The notes under the pieces are model-generated. The model worked only from the letters and a program-made list of their open reading frames with translations, was not told the DNA's origin and searched no databases. From the NCBI GenBank assembly GCA_002413785.1, contig DHXR01000023.1, forward strand, positions 1 through 57,704: DNA of 57,704 nt. The letters run 5' to 3'. This document shows, piece after piece, positions 24,068 through 31,176 of the stretch (positions within the stretch are counted from its first letter, which is position 1; each line of letters begins with the position of its first letter). A program made the position numbers and the translations under genes. Source of the stretch: Mucilaginibacter sp. UBA5151. Lineage in GTDB: Bacteria; Bacteroidota; Bacteroidia; Sphingobacteriales; Sphingobacteriaceae.

Positions 24068-27000
24068 TCATTTAAAATTCCTTCCCTTTGGAAATATTTC
24101 TTTCTCTGCGATTTCATGTACCGGTATTTTCTTGTTTCCCAACGGAGAAGGATCGGTTTTTTCATCGGCGTGCGACAGTGTCAGCACTGGCTGGTTTTCA
24201 TTTTCGGTCAGGGTAAGGCCGCGTAAAAACTTCGAAAGATCATAACAGCGTTTGGCGATAACATGCACCACTTCGCCTTCGCGCTGTAGTTTGCCTTCCA
24301 CCATCAGCAGCCTGGCTTGCAGGATCTCTTTCCGGTATTTGTCGAACAGGTTTTGGAAAACCACCAGGTTCGTGTTGCCGGTCTCGTCCTCTATCGTGAT
24401 GAAGCATACGCCTTTTGCTGTTCCGGGCCTTTGCCTTACCAGTACCAGGCCGGCAACTTTAACAGGCTCGCCATCCTTAACTGCGCTTAGTTCTGCCGTT
24501 GGCCGTACATGTAGTAAGTGCAGCTTTTCGCGCACAAAGCTAACCGGGTGTGCTTTTAATGATAGGGAGGTAGCCGCATAATCCTGCACCACATGTTCAG
24601 ATGCCGTCATTAAGGGCAGTACCACCTGGGTTTCGGTGACGCTTTCCGAAGGCTGCCCGGCAAACAGGGCAATGGGGCTGTCGGCCAATGCGGATACTTC
24701 CCAAAGGGCCTGCCGGCGGTCGAATCCTAAAGAGCGGAAGGCATCCGCATCGGCCAGTTTTTCCAGGGCGGCCAGCGGTACACCGGCATCCAGTAAGGAA
24801 GAAATACTGGTATATCGTTTAGTCCGGGCGGTTACCAGCGCCTCAACGTCTTCTTCCCGCATACCTTTCACTTGCCTGAAACCGAGACGGACAGCATGGT
24901 ATTTACCCGATTTTTCTTCCATCAGGTTATCCCACCCCGAAAAATTGACGTCAACCTCCCGTACCTCAACGCCATGTTTCCGGGCATCTATCACCAGTTG
25001 CGCGGGCTGGTAAAAACCCATCGGCAGGCTGTTGAGTATGGCTGTGGCAAACACATCCGGGTAATAGCATTTGAGCCAGCAGGATACATATACCAGCAGG
25101 GCAAAACTGGCGGCATGGCTCTCGGGGAAGCCGTAACTGCCGAAACCTTCCAGTTGCTTAAAAACACGCTCCGCAAACTCCCGGGTATAGCCATTTGCCA
25201 CCATACCATCCACCAGTTTTGTTTTATGCCTGCTCACCAGGCCTTTTGCTTTAAATGTAGCCATGCTGCGGCGCAGCTGGTCGGCTTCGGCGGGGGTAAA
25301 GCCTGCCGCCACAATGGCTATTTCCATTGCCTGCTCCTGGAACAGCGGGACGCCCAAAGTACGGCCCAAAATCTCTTCCAGTTCTTTGGAGGGATATTCA
25401 ACAGGTTCTTCGCCGTTGCGGCGGCGCAGGTAGGGATGCACCATATCGCCCTGTATAGGGCCCGGCCGCACTATCGCCACTTCGATCACCAGATCGTAAA
25501 AACATTTTGGTTTAAGGCGCGGCAGCATCGACATCTGCGCACGGCTCTCAATCTGGAAAACACCGACGGTATCGGCATGGCTCACCATTTCATAAACGGC
25601 CGGGTCATCCTGCGGAATATTGGCCAGCGTTAAATTGAGGCCGTAATGTTTTTTGGCCAGGTCAAACGCTTTGCGGATACAGGTAAGCATCCCCAGCGCC
25701 AGCACATCGACTTTTAAAAAGCCAAGCGCATCAATATCATCCTTATTCCACTCAATGCAGGTGCGGTTTTCCATCCGCGCATTCATAATGGGGCACAGGT
25801 CCGAAAGCTTGCCACGGGTAATCACAAAGCCGCCCGTATGCTGCCCCAGCTGGCGCGGAAAGCCCATCAGCTGCCCGGTGAGTTCCAGCACTTTCAGCAG
25901 GTGCGGATCATCCCCGTTCAGGCCCTGCTCCGTGAGCAGTTTTCCATCAAACCAATCGTCGGAATAGCGCCAGATGGAGCCGGAGAGGCGGCTAATGGTA
26001 TCCACCGACAGCCCCATAGCCTTTCCCACATCGCGGATAGCGCCCTTTTGCCGTTCTTGTGTAACCGTGGCTACGATGGCTGCGCGGTCGCGGCCATATT
26101 TTTCGTAGATATACTGGATCACTTCTTCCCGGCGCTCATGCTCAAAATCCACATCAATATCCGGCGGTTCATCGCGGGCATCCGACATAAACCGCGCGAA
26201 CAGCAGTTTAAACTTGGTAGGATCGACCGAGGTGATGCCAAGACAATAACAAACCACCGAATTAGCAGCCGACCCGCGGCCCTGGCACAGGATACCCTTA
26301 CTCCTGGCAAAGCGCACGAAGTCATGTACCGTCAGAAAATAGTTGGCCAAATCCTTCTTTTTTATAAACACCAGTTCTTCATCAATCTGCACTTTAACTT
26401 TTTCGGGGATAGCATTTCTAAATTGTTCATGGGCACCCTCCCAGGTAAGGAAGGTAAGTTCTTCTATCGGTGTGCGGCCGGCGGCAGTTAGTTCTTCGGG
26501 ATAAACATATTTCAGACTGTCGAGCGAAAAGCAGCAGGCTTCGGCAATTTCCTGCGTATGCTCAAGTGCATCAGGATACTGCCGGAACAGGCGCTGCATT
26601 TCCTCGATTGGTTTCAGGTGCCTTTCTGCATTTTGGTGCAGCCGGAAGCCCGCGGTATGGATAGTGCATTTTTCGCGTACACAGGTTAAAATATCCTGTA
26701 ACTGCCGGCGGTCAGGGTGATGGTAATGCACATCGTTTGTTGCTGCCATCGGGATATTCAGCTTTGCCGATAGCTGCGCAAGGCGGAAAAGTTTTTTGGC
26801 GTCGTCGCCCTGGTACGAGCGGGTAGCCGCCAGATAAAGGTCAGCGCCCAAAGCCTCCCGGTATTCTTTTAATACCGCCGGAAAGGCAGCTTCAAACTCA
26901 AAAGTTTCGGTCAGCGCAGCAGGAGGGACCGCGATAAATTTGATGCCCTTGCTATGCGCATAAACATCGGCTTTATACAAATTACATTCGCCTTTTTCCG

Positions 27001-27298
27001 CACGCAGGTTGCCTATGGTAAGTAAGCCCGAAAGCCTGCTGTACGCTTCCTGATCTGTTGGATAAGCCAGCAGGCTGGGGCCATCCAGCAGATCAAGGCG
27101 GCAGGCCGGGATAATGCGGATGCCTTTTTCCTTAGCTGCTACATGCCCGCGCACGATCCCGGCAAAACTATTCCGGTCGGTAATGGCGATGGCGGTATAA
27201 CCCAATGCAGCGGCCTGTTCCACCAGTTCCTCCGGGTGCGAACCGCCCCGCAGAAAAGTGAAATTGCTGGTAACCTGTAATTCGGTGTAGCCGGACAT
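24068..27298 (-). CDS. dnaE2: Error-prone DNA polymerase III alpha subunit, DnaE2
   Basis: A 1076 aa C-family polymerase. An N-terminal PHP domain (about 1-200, SNFTFLRGGSHPEEL) is followed by the palm with DEPPDIDVDFEHERREEV and NKDDIDALGFLKVDVLALGM, which carry the catalytic aspartates, then finger and helix-hairpin-helix regions and an OB fold near the C-terminus (VKVAGLVLVRQRPGTAKG). The length fits DnaE2 rather than replicative DnaE. It works with ImuA and ImuB in translesion synthesis. It lies alone here, while imuB is at 200-1702 on the other strand. Confidence 0.9.
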   Translation of the reverse strand: MSGYTELQVTSNFTFLRGGSHPEELVEQAAALGYTAIAITDRNSFAGIVRGHVAAKEKGIRIIPACRLDLLDGPSLLAYPTDQEAYSRLSGLLTIGNLRAEKGECNLYKADVYAHSKGIKFIAVPPAALTETFEFEAAFPAVLKEYREALGADLYLAATRSYQGDDAKKLFRLAQLSAKLNIPMAATNDVHYHHPDRRQLQDILTCVREKCTIHTAGFRLHQNAERHLKPIEEMQRLFRQYPDALEHTQEIAEACCFSLDSLKYVYPEELTAAGRTPIEELTFLTWEGAHEQFRNAIPEKVKVQIDEELVFIKKKDLANYFLTVHDFVRFARSKGILCQGRGSAANSVVCYCLGITSVDPTKFKLLFARFMSDARDEPPDIDVDFEHERREEVIQYIYEKYGRDRAAIVATVTQERQKGAIRDVGKAMGLSVDTISRLSGSIWRYSDDWFDGKLLTEQGLNGDDPHLLKVLELTGQLMGFPRQLGQHTGGFVITRGKLSDLCPIMNARMENRTCIEWNKDDIDALGFLKVDVLALGMLTCIRKAFDLAKKHYGLNLTLANIPQDDPAVYEMVSHADTVGVFQIESRAQMSMLPRLKPKCFYDLVIEVAIVRPGPIQGDMVHPYLRRRNGEEPVEYPSKELEEILGRTLGVPLFQEQAMEIAIVAAGFTPAEADQLRRSMATFKAKGLVSRHKTKLVDGMVANGYTREFAERVFKQLEGFGSYGFPESHAASFALLVYVSCWLKCYYPDVFATAILNSLPMGFYQPAQLVIDARKHGVEVREVDVNFSGWDNLMEEKSGKYHAVRLGFRQVKGMREEDVEALVTARTKRYTSISSLLDAGVPLAALEKLADADAFRSLGFDRRQALWEVSALADSPIALFAGQPSESVTETQVVLPLMTASEHVVQDYAATSLSLKAHPVSFVREKLHLLHVRPTAELSAVKDGEPVKVAGLVLVRQRPGTAKGVCFITIEDETGNTNLVVFQNLFDKYRKEILQARLLMVEGKLQREGEVVHVIAKRCYDLSKFLRGLTLTENENQPVLTLSHADEKTDPSPLGNKKIPVHEIAEKEIFPKGRNFK

Positions 27299-27354
27299 GC
27301 TAATTACTAATTATATTAGCAATCATAGGAAGAATACTGGGATATTCAAAGATA
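27299..27354 (-). promoter_or_regulatory. dnaE2 promoter box and inverted repeat
   Basis: TATCTTTG (27354-27347, minus strand) fits the -7 consensus. Between it and the ATG lies a perfect inverted repeat, GCTAAT-N10-ATTAGC (27299-27320), at the start of the transcript. It could be the operator of a damage-response repressor, but no binding motif for this group is known to me. Confidence 0.45.
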
Positions 27355-27382
27355 AAAGTTTATTCTTTATTCACCTACCCAC

Positions 27383-27580
27383 CAATTCAATCGCTTGAAT
27401 TCTGATAAATTTAAGCCACGCTTAAATAATACGCAAGCGGGGCGCTTGCAACAGTTTTTATTCAACTGTGACTCTTGAATTCTTGGCGGTCGTTTATATT
27501 TTAAATAGCAACAGGCTGTTTAATTTAAACGGGAAACTTAAATTTTTGTGTGTCCGGGCGGCACGCCTGGACTGGCGGGG
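27383..27580 (-). mobile_element. RAYT-derived element, inverted and decayed (copy f)
   Basis: Read on the minus strand it starts with TGTCCAGGCGTGCCGCCCGGACA (shortened here; about 27551-27573) and continues with a TTTAAGTTTCCCGTTTAAA-type hairpin, the CAGCCTGTTGCTATTTAAAAT segment and right-end hairpins (27384-27449). No transposase scrap remains. The left end abuts a broken gene (27583-27696). Confidence 0.55.
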
Positions 27581-27582
27581 GA

Positions 27583-27696
27583 CCCTGCCCGGTAAAAAGA
27601 GCCGAAATGGGGATACCCGATTCCATGATCAGGCTATCTATCGGTATTGAGGATATTGATGATCTGCTGCATGATTTTAAGGTGGCGCTGGGGTAG
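27583..27696 (+). pseudogene. 3' remnant of a Cys/Met-metabolism PLP enzyme gene
   Basis: The frame reads RAEMGIPDSMIRLSIGIED then DIDDLLHDFKVALG and stop, which is the extreme C-terminus of the cystathionine gamma-synthase / methionine gamma-lyase family. The several hundred preceding codons are absent; repeat copy f is directly upstream. The rest was lost by element insertion or recombination. Confidence 0.7.
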
Positions 27697-27765
27697 AGAT
27701 TAGAATCAGGAATCAAGAGAAAAGTGATTAAAGAGAAAAGTGATTAAAGAGATCAAAGACTGGCA

Positions 27766-27796
27766 GACTTACGAAGTTTTAAAAACTTCGTAAGTC
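27766..27796. repeat. Perfect palindrome downstream of rsgA
   Basis: 15 bp arms GACTTACGAAGTTTT / AAAACTTCGTAAGTC with a single unpaired A. It lies 58 bases past the rsgA stop codon. No T run follows on the minus strand, so an RNA-stability or REP-like role is as likely as termination. Confidence 0.55.
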
Positions 27797-27853
27797 TTTC
27801 AAGGAAATTAAAGAAAATTCATCTTCCGGACTTGCCAACTTGCGGACTTCCTG

Positions 27854-28774
27854 CTACCCCCTCGTATCATTCCCATGATAAATGCTCAGGTAGCTATCAT
27901 ACCGCGATAGCTCTATTTCCCCATTTTCCACAGCCTCCAATACTGCACAGCCCGGCTCGTTAATATGCCTGCAATTGTAAAAACGGCATTGGTTCATCAG
28001 GGCCCGCATTTCAGGGAAAAAATGACTGAGTTCCTTTTTTTCTATATCTATCACCCCTAATTCGCGGATGCCGGGGGTGTCGATGATAAACCCGCCCTGT
28101 GGCAGTTCAAACATTTCGGCAAAGGTGGTGGTATGCATACCTTTATCGCTCCAGTCGCTTACCTGGTTGGTACGCAGGTCAAGGTCGGGCAGCAGGGCGT
28201 TGATCAGGCTTGATTTACCCACGCCCGAATGGCCGGAGAATAAGGTCACCTTATCTTTTAACAGCTCCTTTACCTGCTCTATATTTGTCCCTTCAAGGGC
28301 CGAGACTTCATAACAGGGGTAGCCTATCTTTTCATAAATAGCCTTATAACCCGCCAGTATTTCCAGGCCTTCATCACTGAACAGGTCGAGTTTATTAAAA
28401 ATAAGTTTAGCCGGGATGTCGTAAGCTTCGGCAGTTACCAGAAAACGGTCGATGAATCCTAAAGATGTGCGTGGTGATGCTAAAGTAACCACCAATAAAG
28501 CCTGGTCGAGGTTTGCGGCGATGATCTGCCCCTGTTTGCTAAGGTTGATTGATTTACGGATGATATAATTTTTGCGGGGATGCAGGTTGGTAATTACCCC
28601 GGTTTCCTGTTCAGGTTCCATATCAAAATCAACCACGTCGCCAACCGCCAGCGGGTTTGTAGTGGTGATCCCTTTGGTACGGAAGATCCCTTTAATGCGG
28701 CAATCTATTTTTTCACCACTATCAGTTTGTACCTGGTACCAGCTCCCTGTTGATTTTATGATTAGTCCCTGCAT
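27854..28774 (-). CDS. rsgA: Ribosome small-subunit GTPase RsgA
   Basis: A 306 aa circularly permuted GTPase aiding late 30S maturation. An OB fold spans 1-70. The G motifs are in permuted order: NKLD (127-130), GHSGVGKS (181-188), TTT (215-217) and DTPG (232-235). The C-terminal zinc site is C263, C268, H270, C276. The length is as expected. It stands alone with its own promoter region. Confidence 0.92.
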   Translation of the reverse strand: MQGLIIKSTGSWYQVQTDSGEKIDCRIKGIFRTKGITTTNPLAVGDVVDFDMEPEQETGVITNLHPRKNYIIRKSINLSKQGQIIAANLDQALLVVTLASPRTSLGFIDRFLVTAEAYDIPAKLIFNKLDLFSDEGLEILAGYKAIYEKIGYPCYEVSALEGTNIEQVKELLKDKVTLFSGHSGVGKSSLINALLPDLDLRTNQVSDWSDKGMHTTTFAEMFELPQGGFIIDTPGIRELGVIDIEKKELSHFFPEMRALMNQCRFYNCRHINEPGCAVLEAVENGEIELSRYDSYLSIYHGNDTRG

Positions 28775-28898
28775 TGTGGCGCAAAGGTATTAAATTCGGC
28801 AAGGTGTAAAGTCATTGGCCTAAAATGTGGTGCCGAATTTTGCATCCGACATCGTTGGGGGATTGTTGTTTAGACAATGATTATCAAAATAATTTATC

Positions 28899-28906
28899 TA
28901 ATTTTG
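28899..28906 (+). promoter_or_regulatory. -7 box of DUF433/DUF5615 pair
   Basis: TAATTTTG fits TAnnTTTG and ends three bases before the ATG at 28910, so the mRNA should be leaderless. No TTTG at the expected -33 distance. Confidence 0.5.
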
Positions 28907-28909
28907 TAT

Positions 28910-29137
28910 ATGCCACAAATTAACTACAAAGAATATATTGAAGTTGATCCTGAAATCAGGTTTGGTAAACCTGTAATTAAGGGTACACGCATTACTGTAT
29001 ATGATGTTTTACAATGGCTTGCTTCGGGTATGACGTATAAAGAGATCATCAGCGATTTTCCACAGCTTACAGAAAAACAGATATTAGCCTGCCTGGCTTA
29101 TGCCGCTAATAAAGAACGCATAATAAAAGTGGCATAA
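28910..29137 (+). CDS. DUF433 antitoxin (VapB45-like)
   Basis: A 75 aa protein. YIEVDPEIRFGKPVIKGTRI and VYDVLQWLASGMTYKEIISDFPQLTEKQI are the DUF433 hallmark, a homeodomain-like DNA-binding antitoxin. The start at 28910 fits the family; the frame opens earlier at 28877, which would run through the promoter box. Its stop is one base before the next gene's ATG. Confidence 0.82.
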   Translation: MPQINYKEYIEVDPEIRFGKPVIKGTRITVYDVLQWLASGMTYKEIISDFPQLTEKQILACLAYAANKERIIKVA

Positions 29138-29138
29138 T

Positions 29139-29471
29139 ATGCGACTGATTGCGGATGAAAACATTTCCTGGCGCCTGAAAAAGTTAATACCTCAATGGGA
29201 TATATTGCCATCAAATGAAATAAAACAGGCACAACGGTTAACTGATTCAATGATTTGGAAGTTTGCCAAAGAAAACTTATATACCATTTTAACTTTTGAT
29301 GAGGATTTTTCTGAACTTCAAAATCTGTTTTCTTATCCACCCAAAATAATCTGGCTTAGAACGGGCAACGTAAGTACTGTCGAAATCGCCTCATTGCTGA
29401 TCAAACGAAAAGACGATATCAGAGAATTTATAAATAATGACGAATTAGGGATATTTGAAATTTATCTATAG
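29139..29471 (+). CDS. DUF5615 PIN-like toxin (VapC45-like)
   Basis: A 110 aa PIN-like nuclease. The acidic residues D6-E7 in MRLIADENISWRL and those of LTFDEDFSEL probably hold Mg2+. IIWLRTGNVST is the family's late strand. Expected to be an RNase toxin neutralised by the preceding DUF433 protein; the one-base gap suggests translational coupling. Confidence 0.82.
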   Translation: MRLIADENISWRLKKLIPQWDILPSNEIKQAQRLTDSMIWKFAKENLYTILTFDEDFSELQNLFSYPPKIIWLRTGNVSTVEIASLLIKRKDDIREFINNDELGIFEIYL

Positions 29472-29478
29472 AAAATTT

Positions 29479-29658
29479 CTAAAAACTTTCCTTGCCCTCC
29501 AAATACTTTTTCAGGTCAAGTAAGGAAGCTTTCTCAATTTCTTCTTTTAATTCTCTATCAGGATCGGATTGTTTTAATAGTTTCACCTCTTTCGCAATTT
29601 GCCGGGCTATTATTTGTTTCCCCTGCTTATCATCCAATTTTATCATTATTTTCTTCAT
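29479..29658 (-). CDS. Small hypothetical protein
   Basis: A 59 aa, highly charged and helical, starting MKKIMIKLDDKQGKQIIARQ and ending LKKYLEGKESF. It converges on the PIN-like gene with seven bases between. I do not recognise the family; size and position could suit an orphan antitoxin. Confidence 0.45.
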   Translation of the reverse strand: MKKIMIKLDDKQGKQIIARQIAKEVKLLKQSDPDRELKEEIEKASLLDLKKYLEGKESF

Positions 29659-29679
29659 TATCATCAAAATAGAATTCAA

Positions 29680-29796
29680 ATGTATAGTAAAACTTCCACA
29701 CTAACTCCTGAACAATTTAACGCTTTCAAATCCCCAAAATATTTGCTTACTTTAGCAAATGAATACGAGCGTCTGGGTTTTATTTGCCTTTTATAG
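29680..29796 (+). CDS. Possible 38 aa peptide gene or gene remnant
   Basis: MYSKTSTLTPEQFNAFKSPK then YLLTLANEYERLGFICLL. The composition is protein-like, with an amphipathic helix, but it is very short; it may be the N-terminus of a lost gene. Confidence 0.3.
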   Translation: MYSKTSTLTPEQFNAFKSPKYLLTLANEYERLGFICLL

Positions 29797-29847
29797 CTCT
29801 GCACGCTAACAACACTTAAACTGAAATCCAATTCAACAATAATATCC

Positions 29848-30885
29848 ATGAAATTAACGAAATATATCCATTTTGCTCTAATTGCCTTGCTTGCGGTGCC
29901 CGCTTGTAAAAAAAACAATGTTCCTGTACCTAAACCTGACGTAGATGTGTATGTTGCCGGACAGATTTCAAAAATCACTCCCGGCATTCATACTCTGGTT
30001 GCGGCATACTGGAAAAATGGGGTTTCGACTACACTAAGTGACAACTACTGGGGAAATGCAAATGCAATAACGGTTGTGGGAACGGATATCTATGTAGCCG
30101 GCTATATTATTGTTAACGATAGCCTCAATAATAGCATCACAATAGGCACATATTGGAAAAATGGCGTGGCGACAAGCCTTGGGCCAAATACGGTATGCAC
30201 CTCTATCGTTGTAAAGGGTACTGATGTTTATGTTGCAGGCTACTCCACTCCACCACCTACGAATAACAACACGGGTTTCGATATTCTAACTACTAATAAT
30301 AGAGTAGGAACATACTGGAAAAACGGAATTGCGACAACGCTCGGATCAAATACGTCATGTACATCGATTACAGTTATAGGCAGTGACGTTTATATTACGG
30401 GATCCATAAATAATAGCGCCGCATTTTGGAAAAACGGAATAATCACGAAGCTTGCGGGTGGCCATCCCGATTCTTGGGCAAATGCAATCGCGGTTAACGG
30501 CAGTGACACTTACATAATAGGCACCACTGGTTTGAATAATGGTTTGCCCATAGCTGCATACTGGAGAAATGGGGTGATCACGGAACTTACAAGTGTCTCC
30601 CCTTCCATAGCACAGTCTGTAACAGTGAATGGCGGTGATATTTACATTGCCGGTAGTTTTAATTACAGGGCCGCCTATTGGAAGAATGGAGTACTTAATG
30701 AATTGCCGCAAGATTGGACAAATTTAAACAGCAGCATCGCAAATGCTATCGCTGTGAATTACAATGATGTGTATTTAGTAGGAAACCTTGGTCTGGATGC
30801 AGCATATTGGAAAAATTGGGCGACTCCACAACTGGATCAAAAATATGATGCTGGTATTAATGCGATTACAATTGTACCGCATTAA
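29848..30885 (+). CDS. Lipoprotein built of beta-propeller-like repeats
   Basis: A 345 aa protein; signal peptide with a lipobox-like VPAC at residues 17-20, so probably lipid-anchored. The body repeats a unit of about 45 residues, G(S/T)DVYVAG...AAYWKNG...L......A.AITV, roughly seven times, which would close into a propeller. No catalytic residues are visible. It is upstream of, but separate from, the thr leader. Confidence 0.75.
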   Translation: MKLTKYIHFALIALLAVPACKKNNVPVPKPDVDVYVAGQISKITPGIHTLVAAYWKNGVSTTLSDNYWGNANAITVVGTDIYVAGYIIVNDSLNNSITIGTYWKNGVATSLGPNTVCTSIVVKGTDVYVAGYSTPPPTNNNTGFDILTTNNRVGTYWKNGIATTLGSNTSCTSITVIGSDVYITGSINNSAAFWKNGIITKLAGGHPDSWANAIAVNGSDTYIIGTTGLNNGLPIAAYWRNGVITELTSVSPSIAQSVTVNGGDIYIAGSFNYRAAYWKNGVLNELPQDWTNLNSSIANAIAVNYNDVYLVGNLGLDAAYWKNWATPQLDQKYDAGINAITIVPH

Positions 30886-30935
30886 TTCACTAATTACCAC
30901 CAAACTCGTCAATCATAAAAAATAAATAAATACAA

Positions 30936-30968
30936 TTTGTATATTCAAAAATATTCCGCTTACTTTAC
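30936..30968 (+). promoter_or_regulatory. Candidate promoter of the thr leader
   Basis: TTTG (30936-30939), 21 bases, TACTTTAC (30961-30968), which differs from TAnnTTTG at two positions. The leader ATG is 11 bases downstream, as needed for a short 5' leader before the attenuator. Confidence 0.45.
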
Positions 30969-30978
30969 ACCCGATAAT

Positions 30979-31044
30979 ATGACAAGTAACAACACCACAA
31001 TAACAACAATTACTACCACCGGGGTAAAACTTGGAGGAAGGTAG
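30979..31044 (+). CDS. Threonine-operon leader peptide (ThrL-like)
   Basis: A 21-codon peptide. Residues 1-14 read MTSNNTTITTITTT: eight Thr and two Ile in the peptide, clustered just before GVKLGGR and the stop. It precedes an intrinsic terminator and the thrA gene. By analogy with enterobacterial thrL, a ribosome stalling on Thr or Ile codons when charged tRNA is scarce would allow read-through. The codons GGA-GGA-AGG at its end double as an antiterminator strand. Confidence 0.8.
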   Translation: MTSNNTTITTITTTGVKLGGR

Positions 31045-31111
31045 TCGTATGGTGTAAAACATAAAAAACCAAATGAGCGCCTTCCTCTAACAGAGGAAGG
31101 CGTTTTTGTTT
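31034..31111 (+). promoter_or_regulatory. Transcription attenuator of the thr operon
   Basis: The terminator stem is CGCCTTCCTC (31078-31087), loop TAACA, GAGGAAGGCG (31093-31102), then TTTTTGTTT. The alternative pairing is GAGGAAGG at 31034-31041, inside the leader peptide end, which is identical to part of the 3' arm and fully complementary to 31080-31087. A ribosome at the leader stop (31042) would cover 31034-31041 and let the terminator form. A ribosome held on the Thr codons at 31012-31020 would leave it free to pair. Confidence 0.78.
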
Positions 31112-31121
31112 AAATTCAAAA

Positions 31122-31157
31122 GCCCCTCTCCTTTGGAGAGGGGTTGGGGTGAGGCAT
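31122..31157. repeat. CCTCTCCTTTGGAGAGG palindrome before thrA
   Basis: CCCCTCTCCTTTGGAGAGGG with the tail GGGTGAGGC, the same dispersed palindrome as at 140-156 upstream of imuB. It lies between the attenuator and thrA, so it is transcribed. Confidence 0.65.
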
Positions 31158-31176
31158 AAAATATTTAACACTTATA

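Noticed and set aside
24872..25633. A 253-codon plus-strand frame opposite dnaE2
   Set aside because: It is the antisense of a well-supported polymerase gene; its sequence is His/Gln/Arg-rich with no family resemblance.
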